A stretch of DNA of 64,000 bases, taken from contig NZ_CP108430.1 in the NCBI RefSeq assembly GCF_041435335.1, positions 62,001 through 126,000 on the forward strand, written 5' to 3'. The notes under the pieces are model-generated. The model was given only the letters and a program-made list of their open reading frames with translations. It was not told the DNA's origin and ran no database searches. Positions 33,855-42,672 of this stretch are shown in pieces (position 1 is the stretch's first letter; the number at the start of each line of letters is the position of its first letter). The translations under genes and the position numbers were made by a program. Source of the stretch: Streptomyces sp. NBC_01283. Lineage in GTDB: Bacteria; Actinomycetota; Actinomycetes; Streptomycetales; Streptomycetaceae.

Positions 33855-34856
33855 TCACACACTCTGGGGCGTCGCCGGGAGCGCCAGCGTCCGGACCTGC
33901 TTGCCGACCCTGGTACGCAGCACGACCCGTCGCTGCCCCCCGTCGTCGACGACCTGGACGGTGCGCTCGTCGGTCCATCCCTGAAAGCGGAATTCGTTGT
34001 CCCCGATGTGCACCAGGCCCGCGTAGGGGGCTCCGTCGTAGTGCAGCACCAGACGGCCGTCCTGCACCCTGATCTCGGACGGGACCGTCGGCTGGTCGAT
34101 GAGGAACTCGCCGTCGGCCTCCTCCCAGTCGGTGAAGGACTTCGGTACCTCGAAGGCGACCTGGTGCAGGGCCGAGGGCCGCAACGGCTGCTCATCACGG
34201 TTGACCATGATCTTGTCGAAGGGCAGCTCGGCGCGGACCTCCGGCGGGAACAGATCGAACAGCGCCTCGGTCACCTGCACATCCAGCACGAAGTGCACGC
34301 GGTGGCTGCGGCCGCTGTTCTCGATCCGGTGGGTGCGGGCGAAGTTGCCGAACCAGAGCGAGCCCGCTTCCCATACGTACGGGGTCTGTCCGAAGAACAG
34401 TTTCGCCTCGGGCAGCGTGATCACCGGTACGTGCAGTCGGGCGATGCCCCAGGTGAGCGCGTACTTGTTGTCGAAGTGGTCGGGGCCGTAGGTGTCCGGG
34501 CCCAGTGCCATCAGGCGCACGGAGCGCAGCGGCGACGGGATCGCTCGCATCACCGCGTGCAGGTGCGGGGCGAGTTTTGTGTGGGAGGTGTCGGCGAACG
34601 ACACCAGGCCCGGTCCGCCCGGGTCGGTGCGCGCCTTGTCCCCGCCTGTGCTGCGCAGCGGCATGATGTGCCAGTCGAGTTCGGTCTCGACCAGGTGGTC
34701 ATCGGTGACGAAGGTCTTCTGCAGTTTCCAGTCGGCGGCCTGTTCCGCGCGCAGGGCCTGCACGTCGCGTACCAGGGAGTCCACGTCGAAGTTCGGCGTG
34801 AGCCGAACCACATCGGGGATCCCGGCCTGTGCATCCGCAATCGTTCCAGCAGACAC
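33855..34856 (-). CDS. Aspartyl/asparaginyl beta-hydroxylase family oxygenase
   Basis: A 333-residue protein. The central part matches the Asp/Asn hydroxylase fold (Fe(II)/2-oxoglutarate): an iron His in DHFDNKYALTWGIARLHVPV, then GSLWFGNFARTHRIENSGRS with the second His and RVHFVLD with the 2-oxoglutarate-binding Arg. The C-terminal 100 residues are a separate beta-rich segment. GTG 34856 has GGAAGGA 6 nt upstream. It could hydroxylate a free or carrier-bound amino acid such as Asp. It is first of three coupled genes with the GNAT-like and MFS genes. Its promoter holds operator C, shared with the oxygenase/aminotransferase region. Confidence 0.82.
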   Translation of the reverse strand: MSAGTIADAQAGIPDVVRLTPNFDVDSLVRDVQALRAEQAADWKLQKTFVTDDHLVETELDWHIMPLRSTGGDKARTDPGGPGLVSFADTSHTKLAPHLHAVMRAIPSPLRSVRLMALGPDTYGPDHFDNKYALTWGIARLHVPVITLPEAKLFFGQTPYVWEAGSLWFGNFARTHRIENSGRSHRVHFVLDVQVTEALFDLFPPEVRAELPFDKIMVNRDEQPLRPSALHQVAFEVPKSFTDWEEADGEFLIDQPTVPSEIRVQDGRLVLHYDGAPYAGLVHIGDNEFRFQGWTDERTVQVVDDGGQRRVVLRTRVGKQVRTLALPATPQSV

Positions 34857-34945
34857 GTCTGTTCCTTCCTTCGTATGACTGACTGTGCTGACGAAAGAGC
34901 TGTTCGGAGGGAACTCGGACGGCCTTGGCCGCACACTCATAGCCA

Positions 34946-34974
34946 AGAAAAAACCAACCGAGCGGTTCTGTCAA
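34946..34974 (-). promoter_or_regulatory. Promoter with operator C for the Asp/Asn hydroxylase operon
   Basis: On the minus strand TTGACA (34969-34974) and a weak TTTTCT (34946-34951) are 17 nt apart, and the spacer carries the 17-mer AAACCAACCGAGCGGTT (34951-34967, plus reading). This is the same architecture as at 28520-28548. The start codon is about 90 nt downstream. Confidence 0.65.
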
Positions 34975-35020
34975 TGGACGGCTGAGAGCACGAACACCGG
35001 CCTGCTCTCGCTGTCTCCGG

Positions 35021-35965
35021 TCAGGGAAGCGGTGGTGACGCCATGTGGTTGAACTCCGCCATCTCCCGGAAGATCTGGGGCAGTTCCAGGGGCCGGCCCA
35101 AGGCGCCGCCCTCGAGTTCGGCGTAGGCCCGGTGGAGGTTGCCCACGATGCGCTCGGCGCGGGTCAGGTGGCAGAAGCGGCCCGTCCCTGTCCTCCTGGC
35201 GGTCTCCAGCGGTGTCAGGCCTTGCTGCCAGCCCTCCATCGCGACGATCTGGATCCACCGCAGGTAGGCCTCCGTCTCGTCGAAGACCTTCGCGCCCCGG
35301 ATGGGACCGCGCCCGCAGACGACCGTACGGGCGCCGAAGGCCCGCAGGGTCCTGATGGCCGCCAACGCCCCTTCCACGGAGCCCATCACCGTGCACGGGG
35401 CCGCCCCCGCCAGCACCACGTCGCCGGTGAACAGCACCCGGTCTCCCGGCAGCCACACCACCACGTCGTTGGTGGTGTGCGCGGGCCCGCAGAAGACGAG
35501 CTCGATGCGTCGCTCCCCGCTGTACAGGGTGAGGCGCTCGTCGAAAGTGACCGAGGGCAGAACGGGACGCACGTCGCCCCGGCCGGCGCCAGGCCACAGC
35601 TCCGTCGGAGCGGGTTCTGTCTCCGCCATCTCGCTGCGCGTCAGCGAATGCGCGATGACGGTCGCCTCGGGGAAGGCACCGTTGCGGGAGATGGGGCCGC
35701 CGTGATGGTGTGTGCTGACGACCTTGCGGACGGGTCCCGCGCGCAGGGCTTCCATGGAGGCGCGCAGGGCCTGCGTGCGTGCTTCGGTCGCGACCGTGTC
35801 GATGACCGTGACCCCCTCGGGGCCCGTGATGATGCCCGCGTTGTTCTGGCACCAGCCCTCGTCGGGTGGGATGTAGGCGAACACCCCGTCGGCGTTACCC
35901 GTCGTGCGCGACTGTCGCAGTACCCGCAGGTGGTGCCCGGCGCGGAGCAGATCCGGCTCGGTCAT
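35021..35965 (-). CDS. Metallo-beta-lactamase fold protein with altered metal site
   Basis: A 314-residue MBL-fold protein. The first metal motif, normally THHHGDHT, reads STHHHGGPIS: the Asp and the third His of HxHxDH are replaced by Gly and Pro. Downstream ligands look intact (FCGPAHTTND with His, LPGDRVLFTGDVVL with Asp). The C-terminal domain is helical. ATG 35965 has AGGGG upstream. It may bind one metal or be a non-hydrolytic binding protein. It lies 104 nt after the aspartokinase gene and 164 nt before the hydroxylase-like gene on the same strand. Confidence 0.82.
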   Translation of the reverse strand: MTEPDLLRAGHHLRVLRQSRTTGNADGVFAYIPPDEGWCQNNAGIITGPEGVTVIDTVATEARTQALRASMEALRAGPVRKVVSTHHHGGPISRNGAFPEATVIAHSLTRSEMAETEPAPTELWPGAGRGDVRPVLPSVTFDERLTLYSGERRIELVFCGPAHTTNDVVVWLPGDRVLFTGDVVLAGAAPCTVMGSVEGALAAIRTLRAFGARTVVCGRGPIRGAKVFDETEAYLRWIQIVAMEGWQQGLTPLETARRTGTGRFCHLTRAERIVGNLHRAYAELEGGALGRPLELPQIFREMAEFNHMASPPLP

Positions 35966-36069
35966 GGAGGGCCCCTTTCGGTGGCTGGCGGGTGGCGCGC
36001 AGGAAGGCTTCAAGGACGTGATCGGCACGCAGCGGAGCAGGCGCGCCTGCCGCGCCCGGGCCGGGCGGG

Positions 36070-37383
36070 TCAAACGGATGAACCGACGGTGACGGCCGTC
36101 GATCCGATCGACTCGTGCAGGTCGGGTGCGGACACGAACTCCGCGTGCAGGGCCGCCACCGCGCGGGAGCAGTCGGGTTCGGCGACCGTCGCGGAGATCC
36201 GGCTCTGCGAGGTGGCCAGGGACAGGGGGTCGATCCCCTCGGCGAGCAGCGTGTTCAGCAGGCGGCCCAGGGTTCGGGGGTCGCTGAGCAGACCGGAGCC
36301 GACGACCGACACCTTGGCCACGGCGGGGTCGACCGCGACCCGGCAGGGCAGGGTCGCGAGCAGGCTGGTCACGGTGTCGATGTCCTTGGCCGGCACCGTG
36401 AAGTCCCACCCGTGCCGCTGCGCCCTGTCGGTGAACCTGGTCATCACGTCGATCGGCACCGACGCGTCGGCCAGCAGGGCCAGAACTTCGGTCCCCGGCA
36501 GTGGGGCCTCGGGAGAGGCGCTCACGATCGTGATCCGGGCGTTCCCCGGCTCGTGGGACACCGCTGCCACACGGTCCTCGGTTTCCAACATGACGGGTTC
36601 TCCTTCCTGTTCGGAGACCACGACGGTCCCCGGGCTGCGGCTGAAGGTGCTCCGTACGTGCAGGGCGACGCCCGCGCGGCCGGCCAGTTCCACCGAGCGC
36701 GTGTGCAGTACCCGGGCTCCGGCATAGGCCATCTCCGACATGACGCTGTTGCGGACGACCGGAATCAGCCGAGCCTGCGGCACGATGCGCGGGTCTGCCG
36801 AGAAGACGCCGTCGACGTCGGTGTATATCTCGCAGGCCGCGGCGCCGAGTGCGACGGCCAGAGCCACGGCCGACGTATCGGAGCCGCCCCGGCCCAGGGT
36901 GATGACATCGCCGTCCGCGGTCAGGCCCTGGAAGCCGGCCACGACGGCCACTTGCCCATGGGACAGCGTCTGGCGCAGCCGTGTGGTGTCCAGCTTTTCG
37001 ATGCGCCCGTTGGTGTGCTCGCCGGACACGGTGAATCCGGCCTGCGCTCCCAGCAATGACACCGCGGGGATGCGCAGTTCGTGCAGTGCCATCGCCAGCA
37101 GGGCGGCCGAGCGGGCTTCTCCCGTGGCCATCAACTGGTCGAGTTCGCGGCTCGGCGGCACGGCGACGGCCGAACGTGCCTCGTCGATGAGCCGGTCGGT
37201 GGAATCGCCGCGGGCGGAGACGACGGCCACGACGTTGCTGTGCCGGTGGGCTGCGGCAACGATGCGCGCGATCCGTGCGAGCTGCTCGGGGGTGGTTCCC
37301 ATCGAGGTCCCGCCGAACTTGAGTACGCGAGCCGGGCGCTGGTCGAGGGTGGGGCGCTGATGGGTGGAGGGTGCGGATGCCAC
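36070..37383 (-). CDS. Aspartokinase
   Basis: A 437-residue monofunctional aspartate kinase: KFGGTSMG at the nucleotide site, TLGRGGSDTSAVALA, YTDVDGVFSADPR, and two ACT domains in the last 150 residues that normally bind Lys or Thr. GTG 37383 has GGGAAGAG 8 nt upstream; longer upstream starts are spurious. It phosphorylates aspartate, the committed step to aspartate semialdehyde, diaminobutyrate, homoserine, threonine and lysine. A kinase inside a cluster usually raises supply of an Asp-derived building block and may be feedback-insensitive. No semialdehyde dehydrogenase gene accompanies it here. It follows the MFS gene by 14 nt. Confidence 0.94.
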   Translation of the reverse strand: MASAPSTHQRPTLDQRPARVLKFGGTSMGTTPEQLARIARIVAAAHRHSNVVAVVSARGDSTDRLIDEARSAVAVPPSRELDQLMATGEARSAALLAMALHELRIPAVSLLGAQAGFTVSGEHTNGRIEKLDTTRLRQTLSHGQVAVVAGFQGLTADGDVITLGRGGSDTSAVALAVALGAAACEIYTDVDGVFSADPRIVPQARLIPVVRNSVMSEMAYAGARVLHTRSVELAGRAGVALHVRSTFSRSPGTVVVSEQEGEPVMLETEDRVAAVSHEPGNARITIVSASPEAPLPGTEVLALLADASVPIDVMTRFTDRAQRHGWDFTVPAKDIDTVTSLLATLPCRVAVDPAVAKVSVVGSGLLSDPRTLGRLLNTLLAEGIDPLSLATSQSRISATVAEPDCSRAVAALHAEFVSAPDLHESIGSTAVTVGSSV

Positions 37384-37397
37384 GTTGTCTCTTCCCG

Positions 37398-38624
37398 TCA
37401 CGAAGTGGAATCGGCGGTGCGCCGGGCCGCGGGCACGGGCACGGGGGTGTTCGCCATGGCAGCGAAGCTGCGGTGCATTACGGCGACGATCACGACGACG
37501 GCCAGGGCCGCCCCGCCTCCGATCAAGAACGTCGCGGCGCCGAGGCCGGCCCCGATGAGCCACAGTCCCGCTGCCACGGCGAGGGATTCGGCCAGTCCCC
37601 AGACGAAGGTCAGGGCGCCGACGGCCAGGCTCGTACGTCCACCCGCGACCGCGACGGCCAGCGTCTGGTACACCGGGCCGTAGAGCATCTCGCCGATGGT
37701 GATGGCGAGGACGGCGAGAAGCATGAGCGCCATGCCGCCCTGCGGCGCCACGAGCAGGATGGTGCCGGCTCCCAGGGCCAGGTTGGCGCCCACGATGAGG
37801 GCGGGCTCGCGCGCCTCTCGGCACAGCCGGGTCACCAGCGCCTGCGTCACCACGATGGCGACGCTGGCAAAGGCGAACAGGAGGCCGACGCTGCGTGCTC
37901 CCAGGCTCGGGCTCGCGTAGGCGGCGAACACGCCGTAGAACTGCGCGTACGTGATGTGGGTCAGGAAGTTGACCCCCAGCAGGGCGCCCATGCCCCGGGG
38001 CAGAACTGCGGGATCCGGCGCCTTCCCCGGCGTCTCGCGCACCGGCACGCGTCCCGTCGCGAGGCGCGTCGCCAGCAGCCCCGCGAGCACGGCGAACCCG
38101 ATCGGGGCCAGCACGTAGTACCGGCCCGTGGCGGCGTAGGCCAGAGAGGAGACGAAGGGGGCCAGGCCGCCGGCCGCGTTGAGTGCGACGTTCTCGTAGG
38201 AGAAGGCCCGACGGGTCTCCTCCGGGCCGAACTGGTGCACGATCAGCGTGAGTTGGGCGAGCGTGGCCAGCGAACCCGCGAGGCCGAAGATCCCCGAGAC
38301 CAGCATCCAGGCGATGAGCGAGCCGACCGGGAGCAGCGCCATGGCACACATCAGGCCTGCTGCCGCAGCCATCACGAGCTGCGAACCGATGATGGAGGCC
38401 CGCTCGCTGCCCGGCGGCAGGACGCGGACGAATGCCAGGGAGCCGAGCCGGTTCGCCAGGACCGCGGCGCCGGTGATCAGGCCGCAGTCCGCGGTCGAGA
38501 AGGAATCCTGGTCCAGCAGCCACACCGTGAAGAAGGGGTACAGAACGCCCCATGTGCTGTAGGTGAGGAAGCGGACGGCGTAGATCGTCCAGCCGCCGGG
38601 CGGCGCCGCACGCTCACGACTCAT
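37398..38624 (-). CDS. MFS transporter
   Basis: A 408-residue protein with about 12 hydrophobic segments and short loops; the family's N-terminal FLTYSTWGVLYPFFTVWLL and the Arg in the loop after segment 2 (GSLAFVRVLPPGSERASI) are seen. The ATG overlaps the ATP-grasp stop (ATGA). It is the second MFS pump of this region. Its place between a ligase and aspartokinase suggests export or self-protection linked to the compound made by the coupled genes. Confidence 0.87.
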   Translation of the reverse strand: MSRERAAPPGGWTIYAVRFLTYSTWGVLYPFFTVWLLDQDSFSTADCGLITGAAVLANRLGSLAFVRVLPPGSERASIIGSQLVMAAAAGLMCAMALLPVGSLIAWMLVSGIFGLAGSLATLAQLTLIVHQFGPEETRRAFSYENVALNAAGGLAPFVSSLAYAATGRYYVLAPIGFAVLAGLLATRLATGRVPVRETPGKAPDPAVLPRGMGALLGVNFLTHITYAQFYGVFAAYASPSLGARSVGLLFAFASVAIVVTQALVTRLCREAREPALIVGANLALGAGTILLVAPQGGMALMLLAVLAITIGEMLYGPVYQTLAVAVAGGRTSLAVGALTFVWGLAESLAVAAGLWLIGAGLGAATFLIGGGAALAVVVIVAVMHRSFAAMANTPVPVPAARRTADSTS

Positions 38625-39874
38625 GAGGGCGCCACCCAGGCGGGCCGGCGCGGGCCGTCGGTGGTGTGCACCACGACGTTCTCGATCTCACGTGCCACGT
38701 CGCTCGTGAGGCCGGTGAGCATCCCGACCCAGGCGGCGTCGCCGGTGCCCACGGGCCCGACGCGGGCCCCCTTCGGCGCGACCTGGGTGTGCAGGCAGCG
38801 TCCGCCGTCCGGCGCGGTCACCGAGGTGATCTGCCCGCCTTCTTCGATGCCGTAGTAGTACGACAGGGTGGACTCGCCACTGCCCTGGGGGTGGTAGGCG
38901 GGCTCCGGGCTGGTGCCTGCGGCCGGCAGGCCCAGCGTGAGGACATGGGCGAGGATCTCGGCCGGGTCCAGGCCGTGAGCGAGCCCGAGTTGCTCGACGA
39001 TGGCACCGCCGCCGAGGCGTCCGATGTTGGCGTCGATGAGGAACGGCCGCTTGCCGTTGACCAGGAACTCGCAGTGGAAGTAGCCCTGGGACAGACCGGA
39101 GCGTTCGACGAGCGTGGTGACAGCGGTCTTGCACAGGTCCTCGGTACCGCGGGGCAGCCGGCGATCGGCAGGAAGCAGGTTGCTCACCTCCGTCCAGGAG
39201 ATGCGCCCGCGCTGGGAGAAGTCGACGAAGACGATCCGGCCTTCGGTGACGTAGCCCTCCAGACTGAACAGCGACCCGCGGATGTCCGCCTGCAGCACCC
39301 AGGGGTGGGCAGCGTCCTGCGAGAGGCCGGTGGTGGCCACGGCGTTCCACACGTCCAGCGGTCCGGCCCCCTGGGGCAGACGCGCCGCGCCGCGCCCGCC
39401 GGCCTGCTCGGCCGGTTTGAGGATGTAGCCGTCGGGCGCCGGAGCGAGGGTGGCGGGGTCCACTGCAAGCCGGGCTGCCTCGCCTGCCGTGAATTGCCGG
39501 GTCGGCGGGCTGAACTCCGGTATGAGAGACGCGACTTCGGACTTGGAGGCCAGCCGCACGGCGACCGGCTCCGGCCCCTGCAGATCGTAGGTGGCGGCGA
39601 TCTCCGCGATGAGCGGGAACTTCTCGTCGTACAAGCCGGTGATGGCGAACGCGTCCTCGGTGATCGACGGTTCGTCGGCCAGCAGACGCAGGACCGCGGC
39701 CCGGTCCTGGATGTCCGTCGGAAAGCAGGCGCAGTCCCGCAGGCTCTCGGCGGCCTGGCCGGCGAACTCCTCGGGGTCCGCCAGGAAGACGGGCTCGAAC
39801 CCGGCCGAACGCAGCGCCCGGGGGACGTACTTGGCGCTGGTGGCATTGACGCCAAGAATGATGATCTTCTTCAC
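38621..39874 (-). CDS. ATP-grasp ligase
   Basis: A 417-residue ATP-grasp enzyme: N-terminal KKIIILGVNATSAKYVPRAL, nucleotide-binding YILKPAEQAGGRGA, and the metal/ATP site EFLVNGKRPFLIDANIGRLG. Such enzymes activate a carboxylate as acyl phosphate and join it to an amine, often making dipeptides. GTG 39874 has AAGGAG 8 nt upstream and overlaps the class V enzyme's stop. It may join the amino acid formed by the neighbouring PLP enzyme to another amino acid. Confidence 0.88.
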   Translation of the reverse strand: MKKIIILGVNATSAKYVPRALRSAGFEPVFLADPEEFAGQAAESLRDCACFPTDIQDRAAVLRLLADEPSITEDAFAITGLYDEKFPLIAEIAATYDLQGPEPVAVRLASKSEVASLIPEFSPPTRQFTAGEAARLAVDPATLAPAPDGYILKPAEQAGGRGAARLPQGAGPLDVWNAVATTGLSQDAAHPWVLQADIRGSLFSLEGYVTEGRIVFVDFSQRGRISWTEVSNLLPADRRLPRGTEDLCKTAVTTLVERSGLSQGYFHCEFLVNGKRPFLIDANIGRLGGGAIVEQLGLAHGLDPAEILAHVLTLGLPAAGTSPEPAYHPQGSGESTLSYYYGIEEGGQITSVTAPDGGRCLHTQVAPKGARVGPVGTGDAAWVGMLTGLTSDVAREIENVVVHTTDGPRRPAWVAPS

Positions 39875-41076
39875 GCTGACCACTCCTTCTCCCGCGGGGC
39901 TGCCATGGCGGGCACGGAGGCCCGGCGGCTGCCGATCTCTTCCAGGACGCCGATCGCGTAGTCGATCTCCTGCTGCGTCGTGCGTGGTCCCACAGCCAGC
40001 CGCACCGCGTGCGAAATACCGTTGCGCAGGAGGTAGTTGGGGGTGTGTGCGCCGTCGATGAGCCAGCAGGCGACACCCGCCCGGCACAGCTCGTGCCACA
40101 GCTGCTCGGGCCCGATGCGCTCGTGGGTGACGCAGATGATGCCGGTGTGGTGGGTGCCCGGAGCGTGCACGCGCAGCCCCGGGATCTGCCGGGCCCGCTC
40201 GCGCAGGTCTTTCGACAGACCGGCCATCCCGTCCCAGTCATTGGACCGGGCCTGCCGCAGGGCGGTGTCGAGCCCGACGAAGGCCGACACGCTTCGCTCA
40301 CCGAGCTCCAACCTGGTCGCGCCGCCGGTGAGGTGACGGATGCCGCCGCCGGGTGCGAACGCGTGGGTGTGCACGTCGACGCTGACCGGCTCGGCTGCCG
40401 CGAGGAAGCGGGGGGACACCACCGCGAAGCCTGTGCCGCGCGGCCCGAGCAGCGACTTCTTGCCGTTCGCCGTCAGCAGGTCGACGGGCGTGTCCGTCAG
40501 GTCGATGGGGAGCTGCCCGACCGACTGGCAGGCGTCGACGACCAGCAGCGTGCGCCGGTCACGGACGAGTTCCGAGAAGGGGGCCAGCGGGGTGAGGGCC
40601 CCCGTGCAGGAGGGCATGTGTGTCACCGAGATCAGGGCAACCCGGTCGCTGATGTGCTGGTGGCACCATTCGATGTCCACGTCCCCGTCCGGGGTGAGTG
40701 GTATCTCCTGGATCGAGAATCCCGCGGTTCTCTGCGCGTTCTTGAGAAAGAGGAGGTTGCCGGCCCATTCGTACGGCGTCGTCCACACGGTGTCGCCTGC
40801 GGTCAGGGTCAGGCCGGCCACGGCGCTGTGCCAGGCGCGGGTCGCGGAGTCCGACATCGCCACGGCTTCCCGCGGACAGTTGAACAGCTGCGCGAGGCTG
40901 CGGTACACCCCGTCCTGGATCAGTTCCGCGTAGGCACGTTCGGCGAAGTAGGAGCCGATCGTCCCTTCCAGCGTGAGGTAGTCGGCCACCGCCTCGCGGG
41001 TTTCGCGGCTCTGCAGCCCGGAGCCGGCCGTGTTGAGGTACGAGCGCCACCGCGTCGAGTAGGTCCGGTCGATCAT
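39871..41076 (-). CDS. Class V PLP-dependent aminotransferase/desulfurase-like enzyme
   Basis: A 401-residue fold-type I PLP enzyme of the cysteine desulfurase / isopenicillin N epimerase group. PLP contacts: SDSATRAWHSAVA, VVDACQSVGQLPIDL and the Schiff-base Lys in LTANGKKSLLGPRGTG. No desulfurase Cys loop is evident. The group covers aminotransfer, C-S lysis, epimerisation and beta-elimination. It overlaps both neighbours by 4 nt (desaturase-like upstream, ATP-grasp downstream). Confidence 0.85.
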   Translation of the reverse strand: MIDRTYSTRWRSYLNTAGSGLQSRETREAVADYLTLEGTIGSYFAERAYAELIQDGVYRSLAQLFNCPREAVAMSDSATRAWHSAVAGLTLTAGDTVWTTPYEWAGNLLFLKNAQRTAGFSIQEIPLTPDGDVDIEWCHQHISDRVALISVTHMPSCTGALTPLAPFSELVRDRRTLLVVDACQSVGQLPIDLTDTPVDLLTANGKKSLLGPRGTGFAVVSPRFLAAAEPVSVDVHTHAFAPGGGIRHLTGGATRLELGERSVSAFVGLDTALRQARSNDWDGMAGLSKDLRERARQIPGLRVHAPGTHHTGIICVTHERIGPEQLWHELCRAGVACWLIDGAHTPNYLLRNGISHAVRLAVGPRTTQQEIDYAIGVLEEIGSRRASVPAMAAPREKEWSA

Positions 41077-42215
41077 GCGTGCCTCCCCGCAGGCTCCGCA
41101 GGCTCCGCGGGCTTGGTGTGTGCGAGGGTCAACACCTCGGCGAAGGTGGGCGAAGAGGCCTGGGGGTCCCCGCCGGCCCGGCGCCAGCGCCGGTACTTGG
41201 CGGCGTACGTCACGACCGTCTCCGCGCCGGCCCTGTTCTTGGCGCGGGTGACGATGCCGCCCCACAGGGCGTCCCAGCGGGCGTAGGTGGGATCGTCGAG
41301 CAGGATGCGGTGGGCGCGCTTCATGTTCCAGAACGGGATGCTCATGTTGAGGTGGTGCACCAGGTGGTAGTTGTCGTGGTGCCTGCCGAGCAGGTAGTTC
41401 TCCAGGGCCCATCCATGGCGGTTGCGCGTCATCAGCAGCTGGGCGCGCTCGCTCTCGGGCATCGGGTAGTGCTCGGCGAGTTCCGAGAGCCATCCCACGG
41501 CGACCGCGCTGGTGAACAGCGGCACGATCCAGAAGAGCAGCAGCAGATGCAGCGTTCCGGTGGCGGCGCAGGCCCCCGTGATCAGCACCCACTGCACGGC
41601 GAACATCAGCCGTTCCGCGCCGAGGCCGACCGGCATGGAGACGTTGGTTCCCGGCCCCCGGTAGAAGATCCGGTCCCGCACGATGTACCGGACGTACGAG
41701 GCGGTGCGCAGGCCCAGGACGGCCAGCGCGATGTTCTCCAGGAAGAAGCGGGCGTCCGACTTGGCCGGGTCGTACAGGCCCAGATCCCGGTGGAACTCGT
41801 AGTCGGGGTCCTTCTGCGGGTCTCCCAGGTAGCGGTGGTGGAAGCCGATGTGGCTGGTCCGGTAGGGCGAGTACAGGTGGAAGACGAGATAGCCGGAGAA
41901 CACCGTCCCCAGGGTCAGGTTGAGCGCCGGATTGCGGCTGAGAACCTTGTGCGACGCCTCGTGCAGGAGGTTGACCATCGCGCGCTGGGTCGAGCCGATG
42001 AAGAGCAACGCCAGCGGGTACAGCCACCAGGAGATGTACAGGCACGCCCAGATCGCGACGGCGACACCCACGTAGTCCGCGAGGATCGCGCGGATCGCGT
42101 GCCAGTTGTCGAGTGCGCCCAGCGGCCGGAGTCTCTTGCGGATCTCCGGGGCGACCTTGCTGAAGTCGTAGTCGACGTGTCCTCGCATCGTGGGAGATTG
42201 AGTCGAGGGCGCCAT
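41073..42215 (-). CDS. Membrane fatty acid desaturase-family protein
   Basis: A 380-residue integral membrane di-iron protein. The three His boxes are present: HEASHK, HIGFHHRYLG and HLVHHLN, with four to five hydrophobic segments between them. The family includes acyl desaturases, hydroxylases and some enzymes acting on amino-acid-derived or carrier-bound substrates. ATG 42215 has GGAGG 7-11 nt upstream. It is the first gene of a chain of overlapping genes (class V enzyme, ATP-grasp, MFS), so its substrate is more probably a small amino-acid-type molecule than membrane lipid. Confidence 0.87.
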   Translation of the reverse strand: MAPSTQSPTMRGHVDYDFSKVAPEIRKRLRPLGALDNWHAIRAILADYVGVAVAIWACLYISWWLYPLALLFIGSTQRAMVNLLHEASHKVLSRNPALNLTLGTVFSGYLVFHLYSPYRTSHIGFHHRYLGDPQKDPDYEFHRDLGLYDPAKSDARFFLENIALAVLGLRTASYVRYIVRDRIFYRGPGTNVSMPVGLGAERLMFAVQWVLITGACAATGTLHLLLLFWIVPLFTSAVAVGWLSELAEHYPMPESERAQLLMTRNRHGWALENYLLGRHHDNYHLVHHLNMSIPFWNMKRAHRILLDDPTYARWDALWGGIVTRAKNRAGAETVVTYAAKYRRWRRAGGDPQASSPTFAEVLTLAHTKPAEPAEPAGRHA

Positions 42216-42672
42216 CGGCGTTCCTCCCTGTGGCAACGGAGGGCCTGATCGGCCCGGGGACGCCAGAAACGTAGGCGGCGGACCGTGCCGGGCCGGTGGT
42301 GCTACGACTTCTGTCACATGCCGGCGCGCTCAAAGGCACATGCGGGCGTGGCTTTCGGCCCCTGTCCGCAATCGTTCCGGGAATCGTTCACGGGTACATA
42401 TGAGAAGTGCATATAGGCCCGGACAATGGACGTCGCTAACGTGATTCGTGTGCGCCGCTGACGGTCGACAGGCAACGCACCGTTTTCAGAAACGTGGGTT
42501 CGGAAATCCACTGCTCTGGGCGAGAATTGGGTTCTACGCTGCCCGGGATCGATTTCCGAGTGCCGGCAATTTCCGTGCACCGCGAGACCGGCATGCATTC
42601 CGCTCCCATGACGTACGAAGGTCCGGCGCGCCGCCCACCCACTTGCCCGGAAACACAGGAGTACTGCCTGCC
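42216..42672. other. Divergent intergenic region
   Basis: 457 nt between the desaturase operon and the NarL-type regulator gene. There is an AT-richer patch around 42395-42420 (ACATATGAG...GCATATAGG) that may hold promoter elements. I see no gene and no copy of the 17-bp operator. Confidence 0.4.

Noticed and set aside
39871..42339. An 822-residue fusion of the class V enzyme with upstream sequence
   Set aside because: The upstream half is the out-of-frame shadow of the desaturase-like gene, which has three intact His boxes; the PLP enzyme starts at 41076.
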